A stretch of DNA of 64,000 nucleotides, from positions 124,001-188,000 of the forward strand of contig CAKSTW010000004.1 of the NCBI GenBank assembly GCA_934501435.1, read 5' to 3'. This stretch comes from an uncultured Eubacteriales bacterium. GTDB taxonomy: Bacteria; Bacillota; Clostridia; Oscillospirales; UBA644. Made by a program: the position numbers and the translations under genes. The notes below the pieces were generated by a model, which was given only the letters and a program-made list of their open reading frames with translations, was not told where the DNA came from and did no database searches. This document shows positions 1 through 7,791 of this stretch, piece after piece; positions within the stretch are counted from its first letter, which is position 1, and the number at the start of each line of letters is the position of its first letter.

Positions 1-798
1 CTCGGATTTATAGGCGCCGGAAATATGGCGGGCGCAATAATATCTTCCGTTGTGAAAAATAATCTTTATTATCCCGAAGATATTTCAATATGCGAAAAAA
101 ATGAGGTAAAACGCGCGGAATACGCAAACAGGGGTTTTTCAACGGTCGAAAACGAGGCTGAACTCGTCAGACGTTCGAATTTCGTCTTCATCGCCGTAAA
201 ACCCGCGGATCTTCGTGAAGTTCTCGAAAAGATCGCTCCGCACATAACGATAAACAACGTTATCGTAAGCATCGTCGCCGGCGCGTCGATCGGCCTTATA
301 AAGTCGGTCATCGGCTCCGACTGCAAGGTCGTCAGGGTCATGCCGAATATGCCTCTCACCGTCGGTAAGGGCGCCGTTGCAATAGCGTACGAAATGCCGA
401 TAACTTACAGGGAATTTACTTCCGTCAGACATATATTCGAGGCTTCTGGAATAGTCGAGACGATGGAGGACGATCAGATAAACGAGATCACTTCCGTTTC
501 GGGCTCCGGTCCCGCTTACGTCTATGCGCTTATCCTTTCGATGATAAAGGGCGCCGTCGCGCAGGGAATTGATAAGAAAGTCGCGACCGAACTCGTTATT
601 CAGACCGTTGCGGGTTCCGTCGCAGCCCTCGAAAAAACGGGCGAAGACCCCGAATTCGCGCTCAGGAAAATATGCTCTCCGAACGGCACGACCCTCGCGG
701 CGATCGACGTTTTCGAAAAGAGAGGCTTTGACCAGACCGTCGCCGACGCAATGCTCGCCTGCACCCGCCGCGCCGCGGAACTCGGCAAGGAACTGTAA
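1..798 (+). CDS. proC: Pyrroline-5-carboxylate reductase, 5' end cut by window edge
   Basis: Catalyses the last step of proline synthesis, NAD(P)H reduction of pyrroline-5-carboxylate, in the cytoplasm. The reading frame is already open at base 1 and reads LGFIGAGNMAGA, the Rossmann GxGxxA dinucleotide loop that normally starts three to five residues after the initiator Met, so only a few residues are missing. The family motif VSGSGPAYVYAL sits in the second half and the C-terminal helix bundle is complete. Roughly 265 residues are visible, the usual length. Its promoter lies outside the window. It is followed by more than 400 bases without a gene, so it probably ends its transcript. Identification is firm. 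Confidence 0.95.
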   Translation, partial: LGFIGAGNMAGAIISSVVKNNLYYPEDISICEKNEVKRAEYANRGFSTVENEAELVRRSNFVFIAVKPADLREVLEKIAPHITINNVIVSIVAGASIGLIKSVIGSDCKVVRVMPNMPLTVGKGAVAIAYEMPITYREFTSVRHIFEASGIVETMEDDQINEITSVSGSGPAYVYALILSMIKGAVAQGIDKKVATELVIQTVAGSVAALEKTGEDPEFALRKICSPNGTTLAAIDVFEKRGFDQTVADAMLACTRRAAELGKEL

Positions 799-807
799 GT
801 TTCCGGT

Positions 808-841
808 CTTGTCGGTTTTGACGGAAATTTCGCGTCCCGAC
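808..841 (+). repeat. Dispersed repeat element E, copy 1
   Basis: The segment contains TCGGTTTTGACGGA (812-825) and GTCCCGAC (834-841). The same two blocks occur in the opposite orientation at 13070-13100, upstream of metK. Both copies lie in gene-free DNA, and both loci also carry the second shared element (1125-1186 and 12916-12971). No coding potential is seen. Confidence 0.55.
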
Positions 842-1096
842 CTTCGGAAAACCGTTACGGATACCGCAAATTTAGGCGAAATTGTGATTAAAAATTTTCA
901 AAACTGTTGAGTTTTCGGTCAAAAGTGTTAAAGCGGTTGAATAAATGTGTCATCAATGAAAATCCGCATTAAAAAAACTTACTGAATTCGGGGTATGAGT
1001 ACCCGTACAAGGACTTTTATTGCGTTTTTATACATTTTAACGAAAATTAAACTGCATTTTTGGTTATTACGATTACTTTATTTTTCCCCCGATTTA

Positions 1097-1105
1097 TGGT
1101 ATCAT
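1097..1105 (+). promoter_or_regulatory. Possible extended -10 promoter for the ABC ATPase gene
   Basis: TGG-TATCAT forms an extended -10 box (TATCAT at 1100-1105). No good -35 hexamer lies 16-18 bases upstream; TTACTT is about 20 bases away. If used, the transcript would carry a leader of roughly 120 bases that contains the dispersed repeat described at 1125-1186. Weak evidence. Confidence 0.4.
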
Positions 1106-1124
1106 AGTTAGGCAGAGAAAAATC

Positions 1125-1186
1125 GAACTTTTATCGCCCGGCGTCGGCTCTTTTCGAGGGCTTTCCCGTTTACGGTCTTGTCGGGT
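1125..1186 (+). repeat. Dispersed repeat element L, copy 1
   Basis: A roughly 60-base segment begins AACTTTTATCGCCCG and ends CTTGTCGGG. A segment of the same orientation and about three quarters identity occurs at 12916-12971. The ends CCCG...CGGG can pair, so the RNA could form a long imperfect hairpin. Function unknown. Confidence 0.55.
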
Positions 1187-1232
1187 TTATGCTGAAAAAA
1201 TTGTGTTACAGATTTAATTGGAGGGTAATAAA

Positions 1233-2354
1233 GTGGCAGGATTGGTACTCAAACATATCGGAAAAATTTACCACGGCGGTGTCCGTGCGGTAACCGATTT
1301 CAACCTCAAAATAAAAGATAAGGAATTTATCGTATTCGTCGGACCTTCCGGCTGCGGTAAGTCCACGACTCTTCGTATGATAGCGGGTCTTGAGGAAATA
1401 ACCGAAGGCGAACTTTATATCGACGACAGACTTGTCAACGATATGGCGCCGAAGGACAGAGATATAGCGATGGTTTTCCAGAACTATGCTCTTTATCCTC
1501 ACATGACCGTTTACGAAAACATGGCTTTCGGACTCAAACTCCGTAAGGTTTCCAAAGAGGAGATCAAGAGAAGAGTTGACGAAGCCGCAAGAATTCTTGA
1601 TATATCCCATCTTCTCGACAGAAGACCGAAGGCTCTTTCCGGAGGTCAGAGACAGCGTGTCGCTCTCGGACGCGCGATAGTTCGTGAACCGAAAGTATTC
1701 CTTCTTGACGAACCTCTTTCGAACCTTGACGCAAAACTCCGTGCGCAGATGAGAACCGAGATCTCCAAAATTCACCAGAGACTCGGAACGACCTTTATCT
1801 ACGTTACCCACGACCAGACCGAGGCTATGACCATGGCTGACCGTATCGTCGTTATGAAAGACGGAGTTATCCAGCAGTGCGATACTCCGCAGCACCTTTA
1901 CGACGAGCCCTGCAACAAGTTCGTCGCGGGCTTTATCGGATCTCCGCAGATGAACTTCATCGAAGTGAAACTCATCAAACGCGGCGAAGATATGTTCGTC
2001 GTATTCGGCGACAATACCGTTAAGATCCCCAGAGAAAAGGTTGAGACCGAAAGATACGACAAACTCATGACTTACGGCGGCAAGCAGGTAATTATGGGTA
2101 TCCGTCCCGAATGTATCTACGACGAACCCGAAAACCTCGAAAAATTCAGCGAAAGCGTTATCGAAGCCAACGTTGAAGTCGTCGAACTTATGGGCGCCGA
2201 AACTTATCTCTATCTCGACGTACACGACAATAAATTTACCGCGAGAGTTTCTCCTTATTCCACCGCGAAATCCGGAGATACGATAAAGATCGCTCTTGAT
2301 ATGTCCAAAATCCACCTCTTCGACATTGATACTGAAGAGACCATTATCAACTGA
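1233..2354 (+). CDS. ABC transporter ATPase, MsmK/UgpC/MalK type (sugar import)
   Basis: Energises a carbohydrate ABC importer from the cytoplasmic side. Walker A GPSGCGKST is at residues 37-45, followed by the Q-loop (MVFQNYALYPHMTVYENM region), signature LSGGQRQRVALGRAI, Walker B FLLDEPLSNLD and the H-loop THDQTEAM. After residue ~235 comes the MalK-type regulatory (TOBE/OB) domain. Length 373 is typical. The start is taken as GTG at 1233 because GGAGGG ends about 8 bases upstream; a frame extending to a TTG at 1218 would swallow that ribosome site. No permease or binding-protein gene is adjacent, which fits the multi-client MsmK type that serves transporters encoded elsewhere. The exact sugar cannot be told. 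Confidence 0.93.
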   Translation: MAGLVLKHIGKIYHGGVRAVTDFNLKIKDKEFIVFVGPSGCGKSTTLRMIAGLEEITEGELYIDDRLVNDMAPKDRDIAMVFQNYALYPHMTVYENMAFGLKLRKVSKEEIKRRVDEAARILDISHLLDRRPKALSGGQRQRVALGRAIVREPKVFLLDEPLSNLDAKLRAQMRTEISKIHQRLGTTFIYVTHDQTEAMTMADRIVVMKDGVIQQCDTPQHLYDEPCNKFVAGFIGSPQMNFIEVKLIKRGEDMFVVFGDNTVKIPREKVETERYDKLMTYGGKQVIMGIRPECIYDEPENLEKFSESVIEANVEVVELMGAETYLYLDVHDNKFTARVSPYSTAKSGDTIKIALDMSKIHLFDIDTEETIIN

Positions 2355-2383
2355 TCTTGCACGGTTTTATCTGAAAATAAATA

Positions 2384-2414
2384 CCCACGGACTCGGGAAA
2401 ACCGGGTCTGTGGG
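2384..2414 (+). terminator. Hairpin after the ABC ATPase gene
   Basis: A 13-base stem (CCCACGGACTCGG pairing with CCGGGTCTGTGGG, one G-T pair and one mismatch) with loop GAAAA sits 30 bases after the ATPase stop. The T-tract that follows is broken (ATTTACGCGTTTTT), so it may terminate only partly and let transcription read into the sigma-factor gene 38 bases on. Confidence 0.7.
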
Positions 2415-2452
2415 ATTTACGCGTTTTTCGGAACCGTGCGAAAGGAGCGTTT

Positions 2453-2944
2453 ATGGAGGATTTTTCAAGTTTTGAAGAACTTCTTGAAAAGTCAAAACCC
2501 ATGCTTTACGGCATTGCTTCGAAATTCCCCGAAAGACACCGCGAAGACCTTATCCAGGAGGGAATACTGGGGCTTCATAATGCCTACACGACCTTTGACG
2601 GAACTTTGGGCGTTCCGTTTTCGGTCTATCTCAGGATCTGCGTCAATAACAGTATGCTCACGGCATATAAAAAACTTAAAAAAAGCGATCTTCCCGAAGT
2701 ATTTGACGAAGAGGGATATATCCCCGACGACTCAATGGAAGACAATGTTATAAACAGAAACGACGCCGAAATTTTTTTCGGAAAACTCAAGGAAATGCTC
2801 TCTCCGCTGGAAAAACAGATACTCTCGGAATATCTGAAGGACAAGAGTTACGAAGAGATCGCAAAAACGCTTTCTCTTTCCGAAAAAACGGTCGATAACG
2901 CGCTGATGCGGATCAAGAAAAAAATGCGAAAGCTTTATATATAA
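2453..2944 (+). CDS. Small sigma-70 family RNA polymerase sigma factor
   Basis: A 163-residue regulator of transcription initiation. The N-terminal half matches sigma region 2 (DLIQEGILGLHNAYTTFD, the DDLxQEGxxGLxxA helix that binds core polymerase), a linker of acidic residues follows (about 80-103), and the C-terminal part is a region 4 helix-turn-helix (KSYEEIAKTLSLSEKTVDNA, then basic RIKKKMRKL). Domain order and size recall SigH/Spo0H and other stress-type sigmas, but the family member cannot be fixed by eye. AAAGGAG sits six bases before the ATG. No anti-sigma factor gene is beside it. Confidence 0.85.
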   Translation: MEDFSSFEELLEKSKPMLYGIASKFPERHREDLIQEGILGLHNAYTTFDGTLGVPFSVYLRICVNNSMLTAYKKLKKSDLPEVFDEEGYIPDDSMEDNVINRNDAEIFFGKLKEMLSPLEKQILSEYLKDKSYEEIAKTLSLSEKTVDNALMRIKKKMRKLYI

Positions 2945-3163
2945 ACACGCCCAGAAAGATTAGTAATCATAAGACAAAAGGCTTCTTAATTCTGGTTGCA
3001 TAAGTTGATACCTGCACGGGGTACGCCGCTTTGCATCTAAGTTTTAACCGTCGGTTTCCGACACTATGTCCCTTGTTTTTGTTTTTACGGTTCGGTGCGA
3101 TTCCGAGCATGGGCAACTACAAAAACGGTCGAAAGACAAAAACTTACACAGTGAGGTTACATT
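2945..3163 (+). promoter_or_regulatory. Structured gene-free leader ahead of the zinc-ribbon gene
   Basis: 219 bases without a gene. It has a near-direct repeat TTGCATAAGTTGATACC / TTGCATCTAAGTTTTAACC about 40 bases apart (from 2997 and about 3034), a small hairpin GTCGG-ttt-CCGAC (about 3050-3062), and GTTTTTGT (3075-3082) that can pair with either ACAAAAAC (3119-3126) or GACAAAAAC (3135-3143). The pairings exclude each other, as in leaders that switch structure. GTGAGG at 3151-3156 is the ribosome site of the downstream gene. I cannot match it to a named RNA family. Confidence 0.45.
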
Positions 3164-3442
3164 ATGTATCAAGACAAAGAACTCGTATGCAAAGACTGCG
3201 GCAAGACCTTCGTTTTCACCGCAGGCGAGCAGGAATTTTACGCTGAAAAAGGTTTTCAGAACGAACCCCAGAGATGCAAGGAATGCAGAGCAGCCAAAAA
3301 AGCCGCTATAAAGGGTTCCAGAGAATACTTTACCGCTACTTGCGCAAGCTGCGGCGGCGAGGCGAAAGTTCCTTTCCAGCCCAGAGATGACAGACCTGTA
3401 TACTGCAGCGAATGTTACTCTAAAATGAAGGAAGCTGAATAA
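3164..3442 (+). CDS. Zinc-ribbon protein with four CxxC knuckles
   Basis: A 92-residue protein with paired cysteines at 9/12, 38/41, 60/63 and 81/84, enough for two zinc ribbons. The N-terminal half (CKDCGKTFVFTAGEQEFYAE) matches the probable zinc-binding domain widespread in Clostridia, and the C-terminal half is the short CxxC-x17-CxxC module. Members of this family are conserved but have no settled function; binding of nucleic acid or protein is an inference. It stands alone between a sigma-factor gene and the pseudouridine synthase gene, with its own long leader and a hairpin after its stop, so it looks like a single-gene transcript. Confidence 0.85.
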   Translation: MYQDKELVCKDCGKTFVFTAGEQEFYAEKGFQNEPQRCKECRAAKKAAIKGSREYFTATCASCGGEAKVPFQPRDDRPVYCSECYSKMKEAE

Positions 3443-3475
3443 TCAATCCGATTATTGAGTTATAGTTACCGTGCA

Positions 3476-3497
3476 GGGAGCAAAGAATTTTGCTCCC
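3476..3497 (+). terminator. Terminator-like hairpin after the zinc-ribbon gene
   Basis: A perfect 9-base stem GGGAGCAAA / TTTGCTCCC with a four-base loop follows the stop by 34 bases. The downstream bases (TAAACTATTATAG) are A/T-rich but not a run of T. Confidence 0.65.
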
Positions 3498-3739
3498 TAA
3501 ACTATTATAGAGTGAAAATATTAAAAGCAAAAGGGTAAAACCCCCGCGGCGGACAGCCGTAATCCCTGCTTTTTCCCCCCCCGTGGCAGGTTGCTGTCAT
3601 ACCCCCCCCCTCGTTATTGTGCCCCACCCGCGGCAGACGGGCAGGACGGCGGAATTAACGGCGGACGGCGGTTGTCGGCTCGGCGACGCCCGGTTCGGGG
3701 AGTTTTGCCGGGAAAATCATAAAAATACACGGAGAAAAT
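3498..3739. other. Gene-free stretch with long C tracts
   Basis: About 240 bases between the zinc-ribbon gene hairpin and the pseudouridine synthase gene. It has runs of eight C (3575-3582) and nine C (3602-3610) and G/C-rich words such as GGCGGACGGCGG. No promoter of standard form, RNA gene or open frame is convincing. An antisense open frame (3655-3915) overlaps the synthase start and looks like a shadow. Confidence 0.5.
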
Positions 3740-4414
3740 ATGCGACTTGACGCTTTTATTGCGGCGGCGACGGGTGAGAGCCGAAGCGTTGCAAAAAAAT
3801 ATATAAAAGAAAAAAGAGTGGCGCTGTCGGGAGACATTGCAAAGTCCCCGTCGGAAAGCACCGACGGCAAAACCGTTACTCTTGACGGAAAAACGCTTAC
3901 CGTAAGAAAAAACACCTATCTTCTGATGAATAAGCCCGCAGGCTACGTTTCGACGACCGAAAATATCCCCGAAAGCGTTTTGTCGCTCGTGCCGCCCGAA
4001 TACAGAACAAAGGGGCTCGCTCCCGCGGGAAGGCTCGATAAAGACAGCGAGGGGCTTCTCATTTTATCGGACGACGGCGAGTTTATTCACAGAATAATTT
4101 CCCCGTCAAAACATCTTGAAAAAACATATTTTATCGTCGCCGAAAGACCGTTTTGCGACGAAGACGTAAAAGCGTTTGCCGACGGAATAACCTTAAAGGA
4201 CGGAACGGTCTGCCGCCCCGCGCGTCTTTCGGTTTCGGAAAACAAAAACGAGGCGACCGTCGTTATAACCGAGGGAAAATATCATCAGGTACGGCGAATG
4301 GTCGCGTCGAGAGGAAACCGCGTCCTGCGCCTTATAAGGCTTAAGATAGGGCCGTATACCCTTGACGGAATAGGCGAGGGAAAGGTAATTCTGTTTACGC
4401 CCGAAGAAGAATAA
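3740..4414 (+). CDS. Pseudouridine synthase of the RsuA/RluB/E/F family
   Basis: Isomerises a uridine in ribosomal RNA to pseudouridine. The first ~50 residues are an S4 RNA-binding domain (MRLDAFIAAATGESRSVAKK). The catalytic domain carries GRLDKDSEGLLILSDDG, in which the Asp of GRLD is the family nucleophile, and the closing KYHQVRRMVAS motif. Length 224 is on the short side but near RsuA (about 230). RsuA acts on 16S position 516 and its relatives on 23S; the target cannot be chosen here. GGAG lies six bases upstream of the ATG, and the next gene starts 10 bases after the stop behind AGGAGG, so the two are probably cotranscribed. Confidence 0.9.
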   Translation: MRLDAFIAAATGESRSVAKKYIKEKRVALSGDIAKSPSESTDGKTVTLDGKTLTVRKNTYLLMNKPAGYVSTTENIPESVLSLVPPEYRTKGLAPAGRLDKDSEGLLILSDDGEFIHRIISPSKHLEKTYFIVAERPFCDEDVKAFADGITLKDGTVCRPARLSVSENKNEATVVITEGKYHQVRRMVASRGNRVLRLIRLKIGPYTLDGIGEGKVILFTPEEE

Positions 4415-4424
4415 GGAGGAGAGT

Positions 4425-6356
4425 ATGCCCGAAAAAAAGTTTTCGCCACCGTATTACGGCGGCGTTTATTCGCCGGAGATAACCGAACTTTCGGAAGCGG
4501 GTTTTGACATCGAAATGATGAAAAAAGCCGGGTTCAACGTCGTTAAGATCGGAGATAACGGCTGGAATATCATTGAAAAAAGCAAGGGCGTCTTCGACTT
4601 CTCTTTCTATTCCGAACTGCTTTCGAAACTTAAAAAGAACGGGATCGCCGCTGTTTTTTCTCTCCCCGTTTTTTCGCCGCCGATGTGGCAGGTAAAGGAA
4701 GTCAAAAATGCGTTCTGCCCGTCGAATACCGAATATCTCGGCTCGGCGACATATATGGTGAAAGAGACCGTAAAAGCGCTCGATTCCTTTGAGAATATAA
4801 TTGCGTGGACCGTTTCGGTGCCCGAAACGGAACCGTGTTTCTGCGAAAGCTGCCGCAGGCGTTTTGCCGACAGCCTGTCGGAAGAATATAAGGGGAGCGT
4901 CGAAAAACTCAATTTTGCCCTCAACAATTCCGCCGAAGAAGCGTTTTATTCCTCTTTTGAGGAACTTGCCGCGGATAAGGAGGGAATAATCTCAAGTCCG
5001 CATCTGAATCTTAAATGGAAGGCTTTCCGCAGCAGCGAAAAAGCCCGCCTCATAAAGGAAACCGCGGCGAAAATAAGGGAAATTTCAAAAAAACCTTTCG
5101 GCGTCTCTTTTTTGTATAAAAGCCCCGATCTGTCCCTTTTTTCGGAACTTTCCGATTTTCCCTGCGTGTCGTTTGACTTCTGTCGGGAGGACAGATATTT
5201 CCCGTTTTATATGAATTACTTTTCAAAACTCCGCATAAAGCGGTTTTTTGCGTTTTCTTCTTTTGAGAATGCGGCGGACAGCCCCATCGAAAGAAAAGAA
5301 AAGAATTATCACCGTTTCCGTCTGCTTTTTCCGTATCTTGCGGGAGGAAACGGGAGCGTTTATTGGTATTTCAGAAATCATCACAGCGGAAAATATACCG
5401 AGTGTGACGCGCTGTTTTCAAGCGAGGGCAGACCGACTGTTCATTTTAAGGAAGCGGCGGCGGTCGGAGCGGAGATAAAAAACGCCGCCGATTTTCTGAA
5501 CAATACCGTGTCTTCGGCGCCCGCGGCGGTCGTCTATTCGTCGTTTTCGAAAAGATTTTTCGAGGCGCAGAAGTCCTTTAAGATATCCGATTACGACGCG
5601 CTGCTTTTCGATAATTTCTGCGAGCCGATAAAGAGAAAAGGCGTTGAAATTGATATTATAGACGGCAACTGCGACCTTTCGTCGTATAAAGTTATTTTTT
5701 CGCCGATGACCGTCTCCCTCGAAACGGATATCGGGATAAAAAAGACCGAAAACTGGGTTCGGAACGGCGGCGTGTGGGTCTGCGGTCCGCTCAGCGATAT
5801 CCGCGATAAAAACGGCATAAAATACAGGAGAAGTCCTTTCGGACAACTCGAAAATCTTACCGGCGCATACCTTTTTCACAGAGTATACAGCCGAAAGCCG
5901 ATAGGCGCCGTCTGGTCGGACGGGAAGCCTTTCGAAGGATATTTGTGGTACGATATTTTCGACCGCTCCGAAAACGATATGGTAACGACCTCCGACGACG
6001 GAGAATTTGCGGATAAGGCTCTTGTCAAAGCCGTTCCTTTCGGAAAGGGACTGATAATCCTGCTCGGAACATTTCCGTCCTTTTCCGATATGGAAAAAAT
6101 AACCGACCGCGCGCTTTCCTTTGCGGGGATAAAGAAATTCCGCTGCAGCGAAAATATCTGGTTTTCTTTCAGGCGCGGATACGACGATTTCGGCAAAGAA
6201 TACAAAGGGCTCGTCCTTGCCGAATACAAAGGCAAAGAGGGTACGGTGCGCCTTTCAAAGGCGTATATCGACCTGCTTTCGGGCAAAATGCTCAAAGGCA
6301 TAATCAAGACGGAGCCGTATTCCTGCATGGTTCTCGAAGAAATTTCGGAAAAATGA
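4425..6356 (+). CDS. GH42-like beta-galactosidase family protein, active site degenerate
   Basis: A 643-residue cytoplasmic protein (no signal peptide) with the layout of GH42 beta-galactosidases: a TIM barrel from about residue 15 (AGFNVVKIGDNGWNIIE) to 340, then the trimerisation-like domain (SAPAAVVYSSFSK...) and a beta domain to the end. The two zinc-binding-like cysteines of the PCFCESC segment are kept. The acid/base motif, normally WQIDNE, reads WTVSVPETE here, one residue short, so the Asn-Glu pair is not in register. The nucleophile region may be FSSFENAADSP. It could be an altered or inactive glycosidase; fold assignment is much firmer than activity. AGGAGG is placed well before the ATG. 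Confidence 0.75.
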   Translation: MPEKKFSPPYYGGVYSPEITELSEAGFDIEMMKKAGFNVVKIGDNGWNIIEKSKGVFDFSFYSELLSKLKKNGIAAVFSLPVFSPPMWQVKEVKNAFCPSNTEYLGSATYMVKETVKALDSFENIIAWTVSVPETEPCFCESCRRRFADSLSEEYKGSVEKLNFALNNSAEEAFYSSFEELAADKEGIISSPHLNLKWKAFRSSEKARLIKETAAKIREISKKPFGVSFLYKSPDLSLFSELSDFPCVSFDFCREDRYFPFYMNYFSKLRIKRFFAFSSFENAADSPIERKEKNYHRFRLLFPYLAGGNGSVYWYFRNHHSGKYTECDALFSSEGRPTVHFKEAAAVGAEIKNAADFLNNTVSSAPAAVVYSSFSKRFFEAQKSFKISDYDALLFDNFCEPIKRKGVEIDIIDGNCDLSSYKVIFSPMTVSLETDIGIKKTENWVRNGGVWVCGPLSDIRDKNGIKYRRSPFGQLENLTGAYLFHRVYSRKPIGAVWSDGKPFEGYLWYDIFDRSENDMVTTSDDGEFADKALVKAVPFGKGLIILLGTFPSFSDMEKITDRALSFAGIKKFRCSENIWFSFRRGYDDFGKEYKGLVLAEYKGKEGTVRLSKAYIDLLSGKMLKGIIKTEPYSCMVLEEISEK

Positions 6357-6578
6357 CCGTTATAAGAAAGAATGGAGCTCCCGACGATATTGCTCTTTCC
6401 GCGGTCGAAAAAGCGGTAAAAATGTCGGAAAAAGCATAGTATTCCGATAATCACCTCCGAAAACGAAAAAAGTCTCCGCTTTCACGAAAAACACGGTTTT
6501 GTGAAAAGGGGAGAACTCGTCGGTGTCGGATATAAATTCGGCAAAACTCTCGGCGTATATTATCAGAAGACGCTGTAA
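6353..6578 (+). pseudogene. Remnant of a GNAT N-acetyltransferase gene
   Basis: An ATG overlapping the previous stop (ATGA) opens a 28-codon frame, MTVIRKNGAPDDIAL..., that resembles the first strand and helix of GNAT enzymes but ends at TAG (6437-6439). After it, in another frame, SENEKSLRFHEKHGF and VGVGYKFGKTLGVYYQKTL are readable up to TAA (6576-6578). These match the C-terminal part of phosphinothricin-type GNATs (Ser-x-x-x-His-Glu-Lys-x-Gly-Phe, then VGYKFG). About 100 central residues, including the acetyl-CoA loop, are absent. An internal deletion plus frame change explains this best. Confidence 0.75.
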
Positions 6579-6582
6579 AAAC

Positions 6583-6620
6583 AGAGCTGTAAATCTTTCG
6601 GTTTACAGCTCTTGTTTTTT
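6583..6620. terminator. Strong bidirectional terminator between convergent units
   Basis: A perfect 11-base stem AGAGCTGTAAA / TTTACAGCTCT (6583-6593 and 6602-6612) is followed on + by TGTTTTTTTA and on - by GTTTTTAC. It closes the + unit ending in the GNAT remnant and the - unit of mnmA. Confidence 0.9.
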
Positions 6621-7690
6621 TATTCGATTATCCCGCCGCCGAGAAGAATATCCCCGTCGTAAAAGACCGCCGACTGACCGGGGGTGACGGCTTTCTGCGG
6701 TTCGGAAAGTTCGACCGAAACTTTTCCGTCTTTCTGCGGATAAATTACAGCCTTTTTTTCCTTTTGCTTATAACGCGTTCTGACAGATGCTTCAAACGGC
6801 TTTTCGGGAAACTCAAACGGCAGGAAATTCGCGTTTTTAACGGTAAACGTCTTTGTGTAAAGTTCTTTTTCTCTGCCGAGGACGACTGCGTTGTTTGCGG
6901 CGTCTTTTTTTATGACGTAATAAGGCTTTTCGGAGGAGATCCCGAGTCCTTTCCGCTGTCCGACGGTGTAGGAAATTATTCCGCGGTGTCTCCCTATTTT
7001 CGTGCCGTCCGAAAGCACAAAGTCTCCCTCTTCGAATTTTTTGCCCGTATATCTTTCGATAAAGGAAACATAGTCGCCGTCGGGAATAAAGCATATATCC
7101 TGACTGTCTTTTTTCGCGGCGACGTCAAGCCCCGCTTTTTCGGCAAGAGCCCTGATCTCGTCTTTTGAATATTCTCCGAGCGGGAAAATGAGCCGGGACA
7201 GCGTCTCCTGACCAAGACCGTAGAGAACGTAACTCTGGTCTTTTTTTTCGTCAAGCCCCTTTTTTATAAAATACCTGCCGTTTTCTTCGTTAAAGCCCGT
7301 TCTTGCATAATGTCCCGTCGCGATATATGCGCCGTTTTTTTTTGCTTCGGCAAAAAGTCTGTCGAATTTGACGGTCCTGTTGCAGATAACGCAGGGGTTC
7401 GGGGTAAGCCCCGAAATATAAGACGAAACGAAATAATCCGCGACGTTTTTCCTGAAATCCGCTCCGAAATCGAGAATTTTATGCTTTATTCCGAGCGTTT
7501 TGCAGACCTTTTCGGCGTCGTCGATATCCTTTTGCTTTACGCAGGCGCTTTCTTCATTCAGAAAAATGCCGTCGCTGCCGAAAAGTTTTAACGTCACGCC
7601 CGTAACGTCGTAACCGCGATCTTTAAGTATCAGGGCTGCCGCCGAACTGTCAACACCGCCCGAAAGTCCTATAATTACACTGTTTTCCAT
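6620..7690 (-). CDS. mnmA: tRNA-specific 2-thiouridylase MnmA
   Basis: Inserts sulfur at C2 of wobble uridine 34 in tRNAs for Lys, Glu and Gln, using ATP and a persulfide carried from a cysteine desulfurase. The PP-loop GLSGGVDSSAAAL is at residues 8-20. The catalytic cysteine pair is visible in NPCVICNRTVKF (about residue 100) and in SQDICFIPDG (about 195), with the C-terminal beta-barrel after residue ~280. Length 356 is typical. It has its own promoter and a GGAG site seven bases before the ATG. The cysteine desulfurase NifS encoded at 21.8-23.0 kb could be its sulfur source, which is an inference. Confidence 0.96.
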   Translation of the reverse strand: MENSVIIGLSGGVDSSAAALILKDRGYDVTGVTLKLFGSDGIFLNEESACVKQKDIDDAEKVCKTLGIKHKILDFGADFRKNVADYFVSSYISGLTPNPCVICNRTVKFDRLFAEAKKNGAYIATGHYARTGFNEENGRYFIKKGLDEKKDQSYVLYGLGQETLSRLIFPLGEYSKDEIRALAEKAGLDVAAKKDSQDICFIPDGDYVSFIERYTGKKFEEGDFVLSDGTKIGRHRGIISYTVGQRKGLGISSEKPYYVIKKDAANNAVVLGREKELYTKTFTVKNANFLPFEFPEKPFEASVRTRYKQKEKKAVIYPQKDGKVSVELSEPQKAVTPGQSAVFYDGDILLGGGIIE

Positions 7691-7708
7691 AGCTTACTCC
7701 TTTGTTTT

Positions 7709-7737
7709 ATTATACCTTTGCAAGGCGTTTTTGTCAA
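7709..7737 (-). promoter_or_regulatory. SigA-type promoter of mnmA
   Basis: On the - strand TTGACA (7732-7737) and TATAAT (7709-7714) are separated by exactly 17 bases, a full consensus match, 20 bases upstream of the mnmA start codon. Confidence 0.9.
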
Positions 7738-7741
7738 CTCC

Positions 7742-7770
7742 GTATAAAATCGGAAGCATTGCAAAAAATA
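7742..7770 (+). promoter_or_regulatory. Possible forespore (SigF/SigG-type) promoter of ypeB
   Basis: GTATA (7742-7746), 14 bases, then GCAAAAAATA (7761-7770). This is one base off the SigF -10 pattern GGNNANAHTR and has a GYATA-type -35. In Bacillus subtilis ypeB is expressed in the forespore under SigG. No SigA-type promoter is seen for ypeB. The match is suggestive only. Confidence 0.4.
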
Positions 7771-7791
7771 GGCAAAAAGGAGTGATTTTTA

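Larger units (their letters stand above)
799..1232. other. Gene-free stretch: repeat elements, hairpin and leader of the ABC ATPase gene
   Basis: About 430 bases without a convincing gene. It holds one arm of a dispersed repeat (812-841), a small hairpin GGGTA-tga-gTACCC near 999-1012, an A/T-rich part, a possible extended -10 box (1097-1105), and a second repeat element (1125-1186) inside what would be the leader of the ATPase gene. The short open frame at 569-910 on + is a shadow of proC. Confidence 0.6.

Noticed and set aside
1206..2315. Long antisense open frame over the ABC ATPase gene
   Set aside because: Its codons mirror the real gene, it has no ribosome site and no recognisable domain. 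The same applies to long antisense frames over metK, alaS, addA, relA and the glycosyltransferases.
2945..3163. 6S RNA or SRP RNA
   Set aside because: I could not find the closing stem and bubble of 6S RNA or the conserved SRP tetraloop region.
3575..3610. Phase-variable C tracts
   Set aside because: The runs of eight and nine C lie outside any gene and far from a promoter, so switching of a gene by slippage is not supported.
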